Assembly: GCA_019044685.2 (NCBI GenBank)
Contig: JAGTXX020000006.1
Span: forward strand, 1,941,501 to 2,005,500
Reading direction: 5' to 3'
From: Nannochloris sp. 'desiccata'
Lineage: Eukaryota; Chlorophyta; Trebouxiophyceae; Chlorellales; Chlorellaceae
Length of the DNA: 64,000 nt
Shown: positions 32,393-41,579 of the stretch, in pieces
Position numbering within the stretch: the stretch's first letter is position 1
How the letters are laid out: each line of letters begins with the position of its first letter
Position numbers and translations under genes: made by a program
Notes under the pieces: model-generated
Told to the model about the DNA's origin: nothing
The model's input: only the letters and a program-made list of their open reading frames with translations
Database searches by the model: none

Positions 32393-32629
32393 TCATAGAT
32401 AGCCAGCTTCTCTTCCTCCTACTAAATCTCTCTCTGCCACTGCTGCACTCACCACACTGCCATTATCTAAAATTAGTTTCTTATATGCCCTTGCTTGCAT
32501 TGCTTCCAGTAATGCACTCTCTCCTGCTGCCGGTGCTGCCCCACCACCAGCACCTCATTTACTCAGCTCTGCTAGCTGCCTTCCGTGCTCTTTCTGACGC
32601 TCCAATATTTTTTGCAGCACAGATAGCAC
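32393..32629 (-). pseudogene. Exon-like coding remnant with one in-frame TGA
   Basis: On the minus strand, after an acceptor-like ATATCTGCAG, 79 codons read VLSVLQKILERQKEHGRQLA...ELSK, then TGA, then GAGGGAAPAAGESALLEA... to REAGYL and a second TGA. Both halves have coding character (coiled-coil helix, then an Ala/Gly linker and a mixed domain). The single stop in the middle suggests a decayed exon or an intron I cannot see. No donor exon is evident upstream. It is not related to the coiled-coil gene next to it as far as I can read. Confidence 0.4.
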
Positions 32630-33057
32630 CTGCAGATATTGATCTTACTAACTCGTACAGTTAGCTTTCTTTCTTTGGCACCTTTTTGGGTGGGTGGGTG
32701 TTGTGATTTTGGCAGGCCATCATTCCAACGCGGGGGTTTAAAGGGATCTAATCTGAGTTCTAAATAAGAAAACAATATCATTAAAGCTCAGAAAACAGCC
32801 ATCTCGCCAAACAAATGAAGGCTGGTCTCAGTCAAAGTCAATTTGTACCGCCGAGGTACAGCCCACTGGCATTCCAACAAATCAATGCTTTGACATCCTT
32901 ATCGTATGCTGCGTTCCCCGGCTTTGTACTTCTCACCACTACATATCAAATCCCTCTTCCTTGCTTCATTTCAACATTATTATAACTTTATAAACCCCAT
33001 TGCAGGCCTACATTCACTCTCTTCTCACACTTCACGGAGCCAAACTGCAAGATCATC
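32630..33057 (+). promoter_or_regulatory. Upstream region of the secreted peptide gene
   Basis: A TATAAA box lies at 32989-32994, 64 bp before the ATG at 33058. A short GTACC/GGTAC inverted repeat lies at 32845-32859. The pyrimidine-rich segment before the ATG fits a 5' leader of about 35-40 bases. Confidence 0.5.
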
Positions 33058-33583
33058 ATGTCTAAGCATCTGTTAATTAAATCCCTGGTGGTAGCACTGC
33101 TCCTCTGTTTCGTCAGTTTCGTCCGCTCCGGTGAGTTTCAGCAGCTGTAGCATGGCGGTATCAAGCCGTATCAGCACCAAACTCGGTTTATTTGCACTCT
33201 CGGGAAGGATTCATTGGGTGGGGTGCTAGGTCAGCAGTACCACCAGTGCTCCATTCCCATTGGGTGACACGCAATAACCACTTCTATTGCTACCTCTTGG
33301 AGCTTATTTTCAAGTAAAATAGTGTATTGTATCTCCATATACTTTGTCCAGGTGTAATAACATCCTTTCTTGTCCCATATCTGCAGAGGCTGTGCTGGAG
33401 AATGAGCCCAGCGATGCCCTGACTGGCTCCCGCCGTGAGCTGCTGGCTTGGAAGAAATGCATGTGGAAAGGCAAGTGGTACAAGCACAGCAAGTGGTACA
33501 AAAACAGCTCCAGCTCATGGTGGATGTGCTGCAATGGTAGCTGGAAGAAATACGGCATGTACATGCCCAGCAAGAAGTGCTGA
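33058..33583 (+). CDS. Secreted Trp/Lys/Tyr/Cys-rich peptide precursor
   Basis: Exons are 33058-33130 and 33387-33583. CTCCG|GTGAGT joins ATCTGCAG|AG in frame, giving 89 residues. The signal peptide is LLIKSLVVALLLCFVSFVRS. An acidic propiece (EAVLENEPSDALTGS) ends in RR, a likely processing site. The remaining 48 residues contain 11 Lys, 7 Trp, 4 Tyr and 4 Cys, with the internal repeat KWYKHS/KWYKNS and a CC pair. Net charge is strongly positive and there are almost no acids. Most codons end in G or C, unlike the neighbouring genes, which suggests high expression. No known family is recognised; an antimicrobial or cell-wall-binding peptide is the obvious inference. Confidence 0.75.
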
Positions 33584-34534
33584 AAATGCCAAAAAAAATC
33601 AGTGGGAAATTTTGCACTACTGTTTCTCGTGCACCTTCGAATCCTGCCTTGTTTTCTATGATCCCAAATCTCTCTAAATTGATGCGGATTCGAACTCGCC
33701 CAAATTTGCAATGGATCTTTTGAAATCGCATCATTTTCTTCCAAATCACAAGTACAAGTAACATAATACTTCGCGAAGGTATATTACACACAGAAATCTC
33801 TATAAATTAAGCCATAATTATATAAAATATATATCCAAATTTTGTAAAATTTGTGTTAAAATTTGCTCAACCGTTGAACACGCAGGTAAAGGGTTTTAAA
33901 GTATCATATTTTTCCACTCCCGCGTAGCAAATTTTCCACTCCCGCGTAGCAAATTTTCCACTCCCGCCTGCGGGGCTACATATTTTCGTGCTTCCTAGGC
34001 TTTCTTTTCCGCATTCTATACTTTAATAATATTGTTATGATGGGGTATAACAATTTTAAGAGTGTAAAGTTGTCTCATTAGTCGCGGTTTCCCTGAACAT
34101 TAATTAATTAATTCAAAATTCAAAACCATCGATCACTCTTTGTAACTACTTCAGCGGATATCCTCCTTTCATCTGATATACCATACATACAAGTGCATCT
34201 ACCAGCGTCTCCACCTGCTACAATCGCACTTCAATCGAAGCATGAATGTGAGCGCATGCTTACATTGAACCAATTAAGTTATTTTTCGGCCTTGACAGCC
34301 TTTCCATTTTATTCTTTCAATTCTGCAGAGCCACGGTGGACCTATTTACATCTTAGATACTCCTCCCGCTACTCCGGTGGAGTCTGGAGACGAAGAAGCA
34401 GAGATCATTGATCTAACCAATGGCTCCCCACCGGTGCCCAACTACAACACACACCATATTCAACAGCATCATTCAATGCAACAACTACAGCTGCAGACCC
34501 TTACTAACAGGCGACTGACCGCTGTTTTCATGCA

Positions 34535-36389
34535 TCAGGTGGACTCTACGGCGGCAGCAGCAATGCCTGCTACTGCCGTCCCCATCGTGGAGCTGCCTGA
34601 GAGCCCCACAATGCCTGCAGCCATAGAGTCCACCTGATGCATGAAAACAGCGGTCAGTCGCCTGTTAGTAAGGGTCTGCAGCTGTAGTTGTTGCATTGAA
34701 TGATGCTGTTGAATATGGTGTGTGTTGTAGTTGGGCACCGGTGGGGAGCCATTGGTTAGATCAATGATCTCTGCTTCTTCGTCTCCAGACTCCACCGGAG
34801 TAGCGGGAGGAGTATCTAAGATGTAAATAGGTCCACCGTGGCTCTGCAGAATTGAAAGAATAAAATGGAAAGGCTGTCAAGGCCGAAAAATAACTTAATT
34901 GGTTCAATGTAAGCATGCGCTCACATTCATGCTTCGATTGAAGTGCGATTGTAGCAGGTGGAGACGCTGGTAGATGCACTTGTATGTATGGTATATCAGA
35001 TGAAAGGAGGATATCCGCTGAAGTAGTTACAAAGAGTGATCGATGGTTTTGAATTTTGAATTAATTAATTAATTAATGTTCAGGGAAACCGCGACTAATG
35101 AGACAACTTTACACTCTTAAAATTGTTAAACCCCATCATAACAATATTATTAAAGTATAGAATGCGGAAAAGAAAGCCTAGGAAGCACGAAAATATGTAG
35201 CCCCGCAGGCGGGAGTGGAAAATTTGCTACGCGGGAGTGGAAAAATATGATACTTTTAAAACCCTTTACCTGCGTGTTCAACGGTTGAGCAAATTTTAAC
35301 ACAAATTTTACAAAATTTGGATATATATTTTATAGTGGTTTTCACACCGGGGGTGATTTGCGATAAATCAGGGTGTTGCAAATCAGGCTGCAAATCACGT
35401 CTTGAATCACCTCTCTTATTTGTTGTTATGCGAGGTTCAAGTAGTTTTCGTTAATTTTCACGGCTTTTTGCTATTGTAATTCATGATTCATATGTTCAAC
35501 TGCTAAAATGATGGGGAGGGGGGGAGGTAGGGAGTGTAGAGAAGAGGGGTGAACATGATCACTCATCGGGAGGCATCTCACATGGAAAAGAGAATTGGCC
35601 CAGACCAGGTTGCGCGTTCGGTGCTACAGAATTGGTAAGTTTCTCAATTTCTTCTAGCTGGGCTGCGGATAGCATAGAGTGGAGATTGTGCTGGGAATTG
35701 ACTGGGAGATCACCAGCTGGGGGCAAGGTCGGGAGGAGATGAGGGATTTGACCCGCGATTGATGGCAAACTTTGTTGTGGAGGGTGAACTCCGGGATTGG
35801 ATGCAATTTGACCGGTTTCGCCGGCCCCTTGCAGGAAAAGAGAGAGTTCATCGGCATTAGGTTCAGCCATGATGCTGAAATGAACAGGGAGTGCGTGCAG
35901 CTGGATCTAGCCTCGGAACTAGGTGATTCATAATGTAAATAATATATTTAAGCGGAAAAATATGGGAAACGGAGGCATATAAAGGGTGAATCACCCACCT
36001 GCAAATATTCGTTACTTGAATTCTCCTCGAGAGGAGAAATTGCGCAAATCACCTCCCAAATCACGCGGCAAATCAGAGGCAAATCACCCGGTGTGAAAAC
36101 CACTTATATAATTATGGCTTAATTTATAGAGATTTCTGTCTGTAATATACCTTAGCAGTAGTCAGTAATCTATGACAGCCTCCAATTAGATGAAGGGAGA
36201 ATGGCAAGTATTGTTTTACTACCTCGACGGCTTGCAAGAACTCAGCAGCTGCACAAGAATGGAAGTAGAGGTTAGATAATAGAAGTAGAGGTTAGATAGT
36301 TGACCTACAACGTGCCTTGCACATGTGGAAGTAGTCTACTTACGATACTCGACGGCAGCTGCCTCGGGTTGAGGTTGTTCAGTCGACAT
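34535..36389 (-). CDS. Small acidic protein with SUMO-interaction-like motif
   Basis: Exons (minus) are 36344-36389, 36151-36248 and 34535-34843, giving 150 residues. Donors GTAAGT and GTATAT and acceptors TGTGCAG and TTCTGCAG keep frame throughout. It starts MSTEQPQPEAAAVEY. Exon 3 reads GGPIYILDTPPATPVESGDE, then AEIIDLTNGSPP, a classic hydrophobic SUMO-interaction motif with acidic flank, then a Gln/His-rich tail. Intron 2 contains the nested transposon. Exon 3 is copied in inverted orientation at about 34323-34637, where the same peptide is open on the + strand. No family is recognised. It may be the 5' end of a transposon protein or a host gene caught in an inverted duplication. Confidence 0.5.
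35335..36103. mobile_element. Nested TIR DNA transposon, 769 bp
   Basis: Terminal inverted repeats GTGGTTTTCACACCGGG and its complement bound the element. Comparing the two arms of the surrounding inverted duplication shows the empty site, so the insertion is certain. TTATA is duplicated on both sides (35330-35334 and 36104-36108); reading the ends as A...T instead would give a 3-bp TAT duplication. Subterminal regions carry many copies of GCAAATCA or its complement (five near the left end, five near the right), as in hAT and similar elements where transposase binds. It is non-autonomous: no transposase is recognisable. Confidence 0.85.
35559..35870 (-). CDS. Short frame inside the nested transposon
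   Basis: 103 residues starting MAEPNADELSLFLQGAGE, Pro/Gln/Ser-rich with an amphipathic segment LSAAQLEEIEKLTNS. An ATG start and a full-length frame within a 769-bp element suggest a retained N-terminal piece of a transposase or a captured gene piece. No domain is recognised. Confidence 0.35.
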   Translation of the reverse strand: MAEPNADELSLFLQGAGETGQIASNPGVHPPQQSLPSIAGQIPHLLPTLPPAGDLPVNSQHNLHSMLSAAQLEEIEKLTNSVAPNAQPGLGQFSFPCEMPPDE

Positions 36390-36807
36390 GACTTAGATGC
36401 AATTTGAAATTATGCTTAAGCGGAAACCGTGAAAAGACCTGTTTTGGGGGAAAGGAAGGAACAATGAACATATCAGGATCCAGGGAGAACAAAAACAAAA
36501 GCATGAAATAGCTGGATAGAAGATCCAGTTGAGCATGCATGATTAAATTGCATTCAATGTGGACCACGCACCCTCTAAACACGATATACTCGGCAGTAAT
36601 GTCACCTATAAGGTTGTTTATACCAAGTTACAACAGTTCAAATGGATTTAAATAAACACTATTTCATAATTTGGCTCCCGGGGAGTGGAAATGTAGGGTA
36701 TGTTTTAAACTGTTCAAAATAAATTAGACCATTCATCCCTTCAACCTCCAGTATACCGTATTAAGAAAAAGCCGAATACCTTAATTTGGCACGACTTTAG
36801 TATAACG
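36390..36807. other. Intergenic stretch
   Basis: It contains the upstream region of the small minus-strand gene and of the S4-domain gene. At 36680-36710, GGGAGTGGAAATGTAGGGTA resembles the GGGAGTGGAAAAATATGATA motif of the inverted duplication and may be a stray repeat copy. Nothing else is seen. Confidence 0.4.
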
Positions 36808-37704
36808 ATGCAGCGCTCACTGCATCGCGGGAACCTGCTGAAGTTGCTGAAATCTCGAGCATCTGCAAAACGTCCACATGCTCGGTCTTTATCAACTTGC
36901 GCAAAAAGCCGCGATGACCTACTACGTGGCGTTAGTGCGGATAATCGCGATGACGTAGCCAGAGTCCTAGAATTAGCAGAGCGCGCCAGAGATTCTTGGC
37001 AAATCGCTTCCACCGTCTTTTTATCACCGCCAATAGTAGCCGACTCGATGGTAGTCTTACAGAGGCTAGCAGACATCACAGCGGTGCCATGGGGCGGCTA
37101 TTCCCAAGCAGAACGATGTCGTATTGCTATTGGAAGGGAAGAAGAAATGTCTGGGGCTTTAATTGACCCTGGCAGCGTTCTAGATTCTGTTGCCGCTCTA
37201 AAAGTTGAAGGCAACTTTTTATTCGACCCCGCCACACACCGCGACTTCCTTGGCTCTATCTTAGGAACAGGCATAGAAAGGCAAGTTGTAGGCGACATTT
37301 TAGTTCAAGGAGATCGAGGCGCACAAATTCTGGTCTCTTCCAGCATGGTACAACATCTAGAAAGCGCACTTATACAGGTACGAAGCGTCCCAGTAAAAAC
37401 AAGAGCAATTTCTCTCTCAGAGCTTCGAGTTCCTGTCGCAAAAGTTGTAGAGATACAATCAACAGAAGCGAGCTTGAGGCTTGATGCTATCGCTTCAGCT
37501 GGGTTTAGAATGAGTCGATCAAAAATGTCGGATTTAATCAAAGGAGGTGATGTGAGATTAAATTGGAAGGCTGGGGCAAAGACGTCGGTAGATGTGAGTC
37601 AAGGAGATGTAATTTCGTGCAGTGGGAAAGGAAGGGTCGAGGTGAAGAATATTACACAGACAAAGAAAGGGAAATATTCTGTTGAAATGGTTCGTTTTGT
37701 GTAA
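36808..37704 (+). CDS. S4-domain RNA-binding protein, YlmH / PSII-S4 type, plastid
   Basis: Single exon, 298 residues. The first 35 residues are rich in Arg, Ser, Lys and Ala without acids, as in a transit peptide. The middle part contains VPWGGYSQAERCRIAIG and GTGIERQVVGDILVQG, blocks typical of the YlmH family and of the cyanobacterial/plastid photosystem II S4-domain protein. The S4 domain is at about 220-295 (LRLDAIASAGFRMSRSKMSDLIKGGDVRLNWK). S4 domains bind structured RNA; bacterial YlmH acts on stalled ribosomes. The plastid role is inferred. TGTAA at 37710 lies just past the stop. Confidence 0.87.
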   Translation: MQRSLHRGNLLKLLKSRASAKRPHARSLSTCAKSRDDLLRGVSADNRDDVARVLELAERARDSWQIASTVFLSPPIVADSMVVLQRLADITAVPWGGYSQAERCRIAIGREEEMSGALIDPGSVLDSVAALKVEGNFLFDPATHRDFLGSILGTGIERQVVGDILVQGDRGAQILVSSSMVQHLESALIQVRSVPVKTRAISLSELRVPVAKVVEIQSTEASLRLDAIASAGFRMSRSKMSDLIKGGDVRLNWKAGAKTSVDVSQGDVISCSGKGRVEVKNITQTKKGKYSVEMVRFV

Positions 37705-37923
37705 CAGATTGTAAAATTAATAGCTAGTGTAGTGCAAATTTGATGTTAATCTGTGGCGCCGGAAAAGATCAGAAGTGATGGCGGTCTTCTCTTAATGAAG
37801 AGCTCAGAAGAGTTTGTTATCATTATTTAACCACGGAATCTAAGCTTTAGTATTTATAAATCATTTTTTTATTATTAAGTAGCGAGTAATGATGGTTCCA
37901 GAGATCTAATCGAAATAATAACA

Positions 37924-40524
37924 ATGCACAAAAATTCTATTGGCGGAGCACTCTCTCTCCAAATCCAGCATAAGACACGCTTACAACTATTTGCTGATTT
38001 TTCTTCTGACGATGTATTGTCTGCAGTCCTGCTTTCTGATTCTGATGACGATTCAGAGTCTCCTCCTGATGACGACGGCAACGACAACAACATTGACAAC
38101 TCCACAGCGATGGAAATAGATGACCACGAGGTGGAGTCGTGCTTTGAACACATAGATGACATAGGAAGTACATTGCCTATGCCTTACAATAACGAGTTGT
38201 TCAGTCGTATCGATCTATCAGAAACGACGTTAGAAAAACTAAAAGTTCTCAATGCCCCGACACCGACTTCTCTCTCCCCCAATGGCTGGGAGCGGCATCT
38301 GCGCAAGCTTCTTGTAGGTGAATCCGAGCCTGCATATCGTGTATGTCGCTTTCATGGCTTTTCTTCCAGATATTTTCTCAAAGCAACACGTAAAATTCAG
38401 AAAGATGAAGCACTCGGTGTTTTAGTCGGCCGGCTTATCGAGACAAAACGATGGGAGAAAGAACATGCTATTCATAGAAAGAAAGCAGAAACCACTCCTA
38501 AAGGTTCTGACAGTGCTCATGATGCCGAAATGGAGGGTAACTTTGTGGACTGCTGTAGATTTCGATGGGAAATAACAGCAGAATCTCTCAGAAAAATCTC
38601 CAAAGGCACCTACACAGGGCCCGACCTCATGATTGATCTTCAAGATGCTGCCAACGAATTGGTCCACCTTCACGACCCCTTTTGGGAAGAGGAAAACGCA
38701 TGCGGGGAAGAAGCAAACACGCAACTCTATACTTCATTAATTAAAGACCCTAGAACTGGTGTACCTCTACCTACAACTGTCCTTTATAGTACATGTGAGA
38801 TTCAATCTGGAGAGGCGTTGACGGTGAACTGGGACGATGCATACTGGTCGGCACTATCCGAAAAAGAAAATTTAACTGCAGCAGCGACTGCATGGGGTAG
38901 TTTACATTTCCCTTTACTGCAATTGCGTGATTTAGCCTTTCGGAATGGCATTCCAGTGTCGTTGGTGGCTCCGTACTATCCTGATGAGATTGAAAATTAT
39001 AAACGTCATAAAAAGGAAATTGGACTGGTCCAAAATTTGGGAACAACTGTTGTAGATAATTTAATTACTACTTTAGTGGAAACACCTCCCTCTGCTGCCG
39101 CTAGCTTGGAAAACCAAGCGCAGCTAGAAGAGGCATATGATAAACGAGTACAAGAAGAAGAGTTGGATCCGACGGAAATCTTGGAGGTGGACTGTGAGGA
39201 TGAGATTGAAAGTGTCGGTGGTGGGGGGTTAATAGTGGAGGAGGAACAGATTATAGATAAACAGTCTTTAGAATCTGAAGCAGCTCCGTCTATTCGCGTA
39301 GACCTAGATACCTCCTCTCATATGGGTACCTTTACCGATGGGAAATGCTCAGATGAGGGAATCTATCTCAACGACGTGCAGGAAGGAAAGAAACATCGTA
39401 GGAAAAAGAAGAAGAACTCCACTAAAATGTTTATGGATTCTGAAGGAAGTTGGTGGTTGAACGATGGAACGAGTCCTCGATTATTAATTAAAGGATCATA
39501 TACAGCTCGGTCTGGTGCCTCTAGTACTCGTCATATTCATAGTAGCAACACGATCACCGGGATCAATAATATTAATAATAATAGCAGTACGGGAGGGTCA
39601 TTATCATTATCACCTCGAGAGATCTCTTTGTATTGCCACCCGAAGCCCAAGATTAAAAACCAGAAACCGTTTCAACCTTTCCGAGCAATCTCGAAGGAGG
39701 AACTTTTAAAATTGCCATACACCTCCAACTGTGATTTTTCTCAAGTTCCTGAAGCCGACTTGAAGAAAATCACAAAGCATGCAACTCGGGCACGCAGTTT
39801 ACCTGCATCAGTACTGAAATCTATTGATACTGGGATATGTTCTAAAGTACATGTCACTGAAATAATGAGCTTACATCACCCTGTACGGTTTCTTACTCGT
39901 CCAGATCGGATCGCCTATGGCGTTAATATAAAACCGGGCTGCCGATTAAAACCTAATGAGCCTCTGGGCATCTATGTTGGTGAAGTATGGGGTGAAAAAG
40001 GATATATAGAAGCACGTGGACATGATGTAGATAAGCAGATGTATACGTATAAAATGATGCCTTATAATCTCGCAGAGTGTGTTGGGTACCCTCCTGACTG
40101 GGTACAAAAGAACGCAAAGTCGAAATTTCCTACGTTGCTGGTCGATGCGTACAGTAGTGGTAATGCTATGAGGTTTATTAATGATGTTTATGCGAGGCAA
40201 GGTAATCCAAAACCGAATGTGGGTGCAGAGACGTGTGTTGACTCGAGGACGGGACTGCCATATATGTTGATGCGATGGATTGGGGAGCGTATTTCTGAAG
40301 AAAATGATGAATTAATGGTAGATTATGGTGCGACACAGTACTGGAAGGTAGGGGGTAGAGCCTTGCATCGAGATTTGAAACGGCATGCTGAGGTGGCGTT
40401 TACTGCGATAATGAGGTTGAAGGCGGTATTGAAAGAACGAGGGATTAGTGAAGAATTGATAGAAGCTGCTGCTAAACCTGTTGATTTTGAAAAACTTCAG
40501 GGATATCAGAGAACCATGGGATAG
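37924..40524 (+). CDS. Protein with two SET-like domains
   Basis: Single exon, 866 residues. The N-terminal acidic stretch has SDSDDDSESPPDDD. A first SET-like region spans about 135-330 (RFHGFSSRYFLKATRKIQKD ... SGEALTVNWDDAYW). A middle disordered part (about 400-580) is rich in Glu, Ser and Asn with a KHRRKKKKN basic patch. A second, better conserved SET region spans about 645-830: FLTRPDRIAYGVNIKPGCRL, GIYVGEVWGE, NAMRFINDVYARQGNPKPNV and ENDELMVDYGATQYW. These match SET motifs for the S-adenosylmethionine pocket and the catalytic tyrosine. It is a likely protein lysine methyltransferase; the substrate is unknown. No zinc-binding post-SET cysteines are visible. TGTAA at 40576 follows the stop. 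Confidence 0.78.
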   Translation: MHKNSIGGALSLQIQHKTRLQLFADFSSDDVLSAVLLSDSDDDSESPPDDDGNDNNIDNSTAMEIDDHEVESCFEHIDDIGSTLPMPYNNELFSRIDLSETTLEKLKVLNAPTPTSLSPNGWERHLRKLLVGESEPAYRVCRFHGFSSRYFLKATRKIQKDEALGVLVGRLIETKRWEKEHAIHRKKAETTPKGSDSAHDAEMEGNFVDCCRFRWEITAESLRKISKGTYTGPDLMIDLQDAANELVHLHDPFWEEENACGEEANTQLYTSLIKDPRTGVPLPTTVLYSTCEIQSGEALTVNWDDAYWSALSEKENLTAAATAWGSLHFPLLQLRDLAFRNGIPVSLVAPYYPDEIENYKRHKKEIGLVQNLGTTVVDNLITTLVETPPSAAASLENQAQLEEAYDKRVQEEELDPTEILEVDCEDEIESVGGGGLIVEEEQIIDKQSLESEAAPSIRVDLDTSSHMGTFTDGKCSDEGIYLNDVQEGKKHRRKKKKNSTKMFMDSEGSWWLNDGTSPRLLIKGSYTARSGASSTRHIHSSNTITGINNINNNSSTGGSLSLSPREISLYCHPKPKIKNQKPFQPFRAISKEELLKLPYTSNCDFSQVPEADLKKITKHATRARSLPASVLKSIDTGICSKVHVTEIMSLHHPVRFLTRPDRIAYGVNIKPGCRLKPNEPLGIYVGEVWGEKGYIEARGHDVDKQMYTYKMMPYNLAECVGYPPDWVQKNAKSKFPTLLVDAYSSGNAMRFINDVYARQGNPKPNVGAETCVDSRTGLPYMLMRWIGERISEENDELMVDYGATQYWKVGGRALHRDLKRHAEVAFTAIMRLKAVLKERGISEELIEAAAKPVDFEKLQGYQRTMG

Positions 40525-40622
40525 TAAATGCTTCCTTTGCTAGATGTGAGGGCAGCGGCAGAGGTTGAACGCTGTTGTAAACAAATTTGATAATGTTTCA
40601 ATTGCAATTTTATACTTGTCTA

Positions 40623-41579
40623 CAGGGTTGCACTTAGCCGGCCATTCGGCCATTTCGGCCAGAAAAAAATGGCCGGAAGGATTGCAGAAGGTAAAAATAG
40701 CCGGGATTTTGTGGCCGGCCAGCATGGCCGGCGAAAAAAAATAGCCGAAAATTTTGGCCGGGGCCAAGGCCACAACCGCCAAAAATAGCCGAACTTCAGA
40801 ACATAAAATTTGAAATTCTATCTGTAAATACATTAAATTTTGCTTATATACGCATACAGAATTCATTTCTAGACCCATTTATTCACTATGAGCACCCCAG
40901 CCGAGCCTGAGAGTGTTCAGCAACCCGATCATGAACAACCCATCTCTGATGAGGTGATCGACTTGGTTGATCAACCTGATTCCGCCTTCAATATGGAGAT
41001 GATTGACCTTGGTACCAAAGATGATGAAAAGCCTTCTCAAACGGCGAGTCCTGATGCAGTAGACTTGCAATCAAAATTCAAATTTTAGATTTCCTCTCAA
41101 CCTCTTTCCTTTCTTTTTGCTGCTGCTTTTTTGCAGGTAGAACCTAGGCCTAAGAAAGCAAAGATCGATATCGATATTCGCACGTTTATCATTCGTCAAC
41201 ACAGCGAAGGACAGACCACCAACGCCTTGCCAGGCGGCAGCAACCAAGCGAGCACCGTAGATGAACTTCTTGCCTCCGGCGCCGGCACCGCCAGAAAGCG
41301 TGATCACGCCAAAGAGGATGAAGGACGCAAATTCAATCCCGACTGGGTTGATGATTTCCCTTGGTTACGTATGACTTTGCTGAGGCATACAGCGAAAAGT
41401 CTTCTCTATGGAGGGAAAACAGAAAAATATGTAATACAACGCAGAATTAGAATTATAGAAAAATGGCCAGGAGCTGCAGATCGGCTCAAAAATAGCCGTG
41501 AAAAATGGCCAAAAAATCGCTGGAAACGCCGAAAATGGCCGTGTTTTCTGGCCAGGCCAAATCCTTAAGTGCAACCCTG
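40623..41579. mobile_element. Non-autonomous hAT transposon, 957 bp
   Basis: Perfect 14-bp terminal inverted repeats CAGGGTTGCACTTA are flanked by perfect 8-bp target duplications CTTGTCTA (40615-40622 and 41580-41587). This is diagnostic for hAT. Subterminal regions are filled with GGCCGGC, AAATGGCC and TAGCCG copies. The element keeps a two-exon 5' piece of a transposase gene but has lost the catalytic part, so it depends on a partner. It lies in the short gap between the SET gene and KIN17. Confidence 0.95.
40888..41568 (+). CDS. Truncated hAT transposase N-terminus with SIM-like motif
   Basis: Exons are 40888-41058 and 41137-41568; GATGCA|GTAGAC joins TTTGCAG|GTAGAA in frame. The first exon is acidic and contains SDEVIDLVDQPD, a SUMO-interaction-like motif. 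The second has the basic patch RPKKAKID and then GRKFNPDWVDDFPWLRM, which resembles the start of the TTF-type zinc finger of hAT transposases (a W..xFPWL block). After that the frame runs into subterminal repeat sequence, so the C-terminal 65 residues are probably not original protein. Internal deletion removed the zinc finger, catalytic and dimerisation parts. Confidence 0.6.

Larger units (their letters stand above)
33776..36153. repeat. Large near-perfect inverted duplication (foldback)
   Basis: The left arm (33776 to about 34560) and right arm (about 34616 to 36153) are near-identical inverted copies around a loop of about 60-80 bp. The right arm is interrupted by a 769-bp transposon at 35335-36103. 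Arm differences are few: a 22-bp unit TTTTCCACTCCCGCGTAGCA+AA is present twice plus a partial copy on the left (33910 onward) but once plus a partial copy on the right; an ATTA run differs by one unit; and there are some single-base changes. No target duplication is seen at the outer ends. The left arm begins exactly three bases inside exon 2 of the small gene on the minus strand, so it is a partial inverted copy of that gene. Confidence 0.9.

Noticed and set aside
32393..32629. In-frame TGA read as selenocysteine
   Set aside because: It lies in a Lys/Gly linker without a redox motif, and no recognisable SECIS-like structure was seen; a decayed exon is simpler.
33670..33710. GATTCGAACTCGC resembles a tRNA T-arm on the minus strand
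   Set aside because: No matching acceptor stem, anticodon arm or D arm can be folded around it.
33231..33791. Long minus-strand frame of 186 codons over the secreted peptide gene
   Set aside because: It is the shadow of the + strand exon and intron; composition is erratic and there is no domain, whereas the + strand has signal peptide and splice sites.
33900..33980. 22-bp tandem units considered as a CRISPR-like array
   Set aside because: The units are directly adjacent without spacers, in a eukaryotic inverted repeat.
37875..38162. Minus-strand Ser-rich frame at the start of the SET gene
   Set aside because: Antisense of the acidic Asp/Ser repeat; no coding support.
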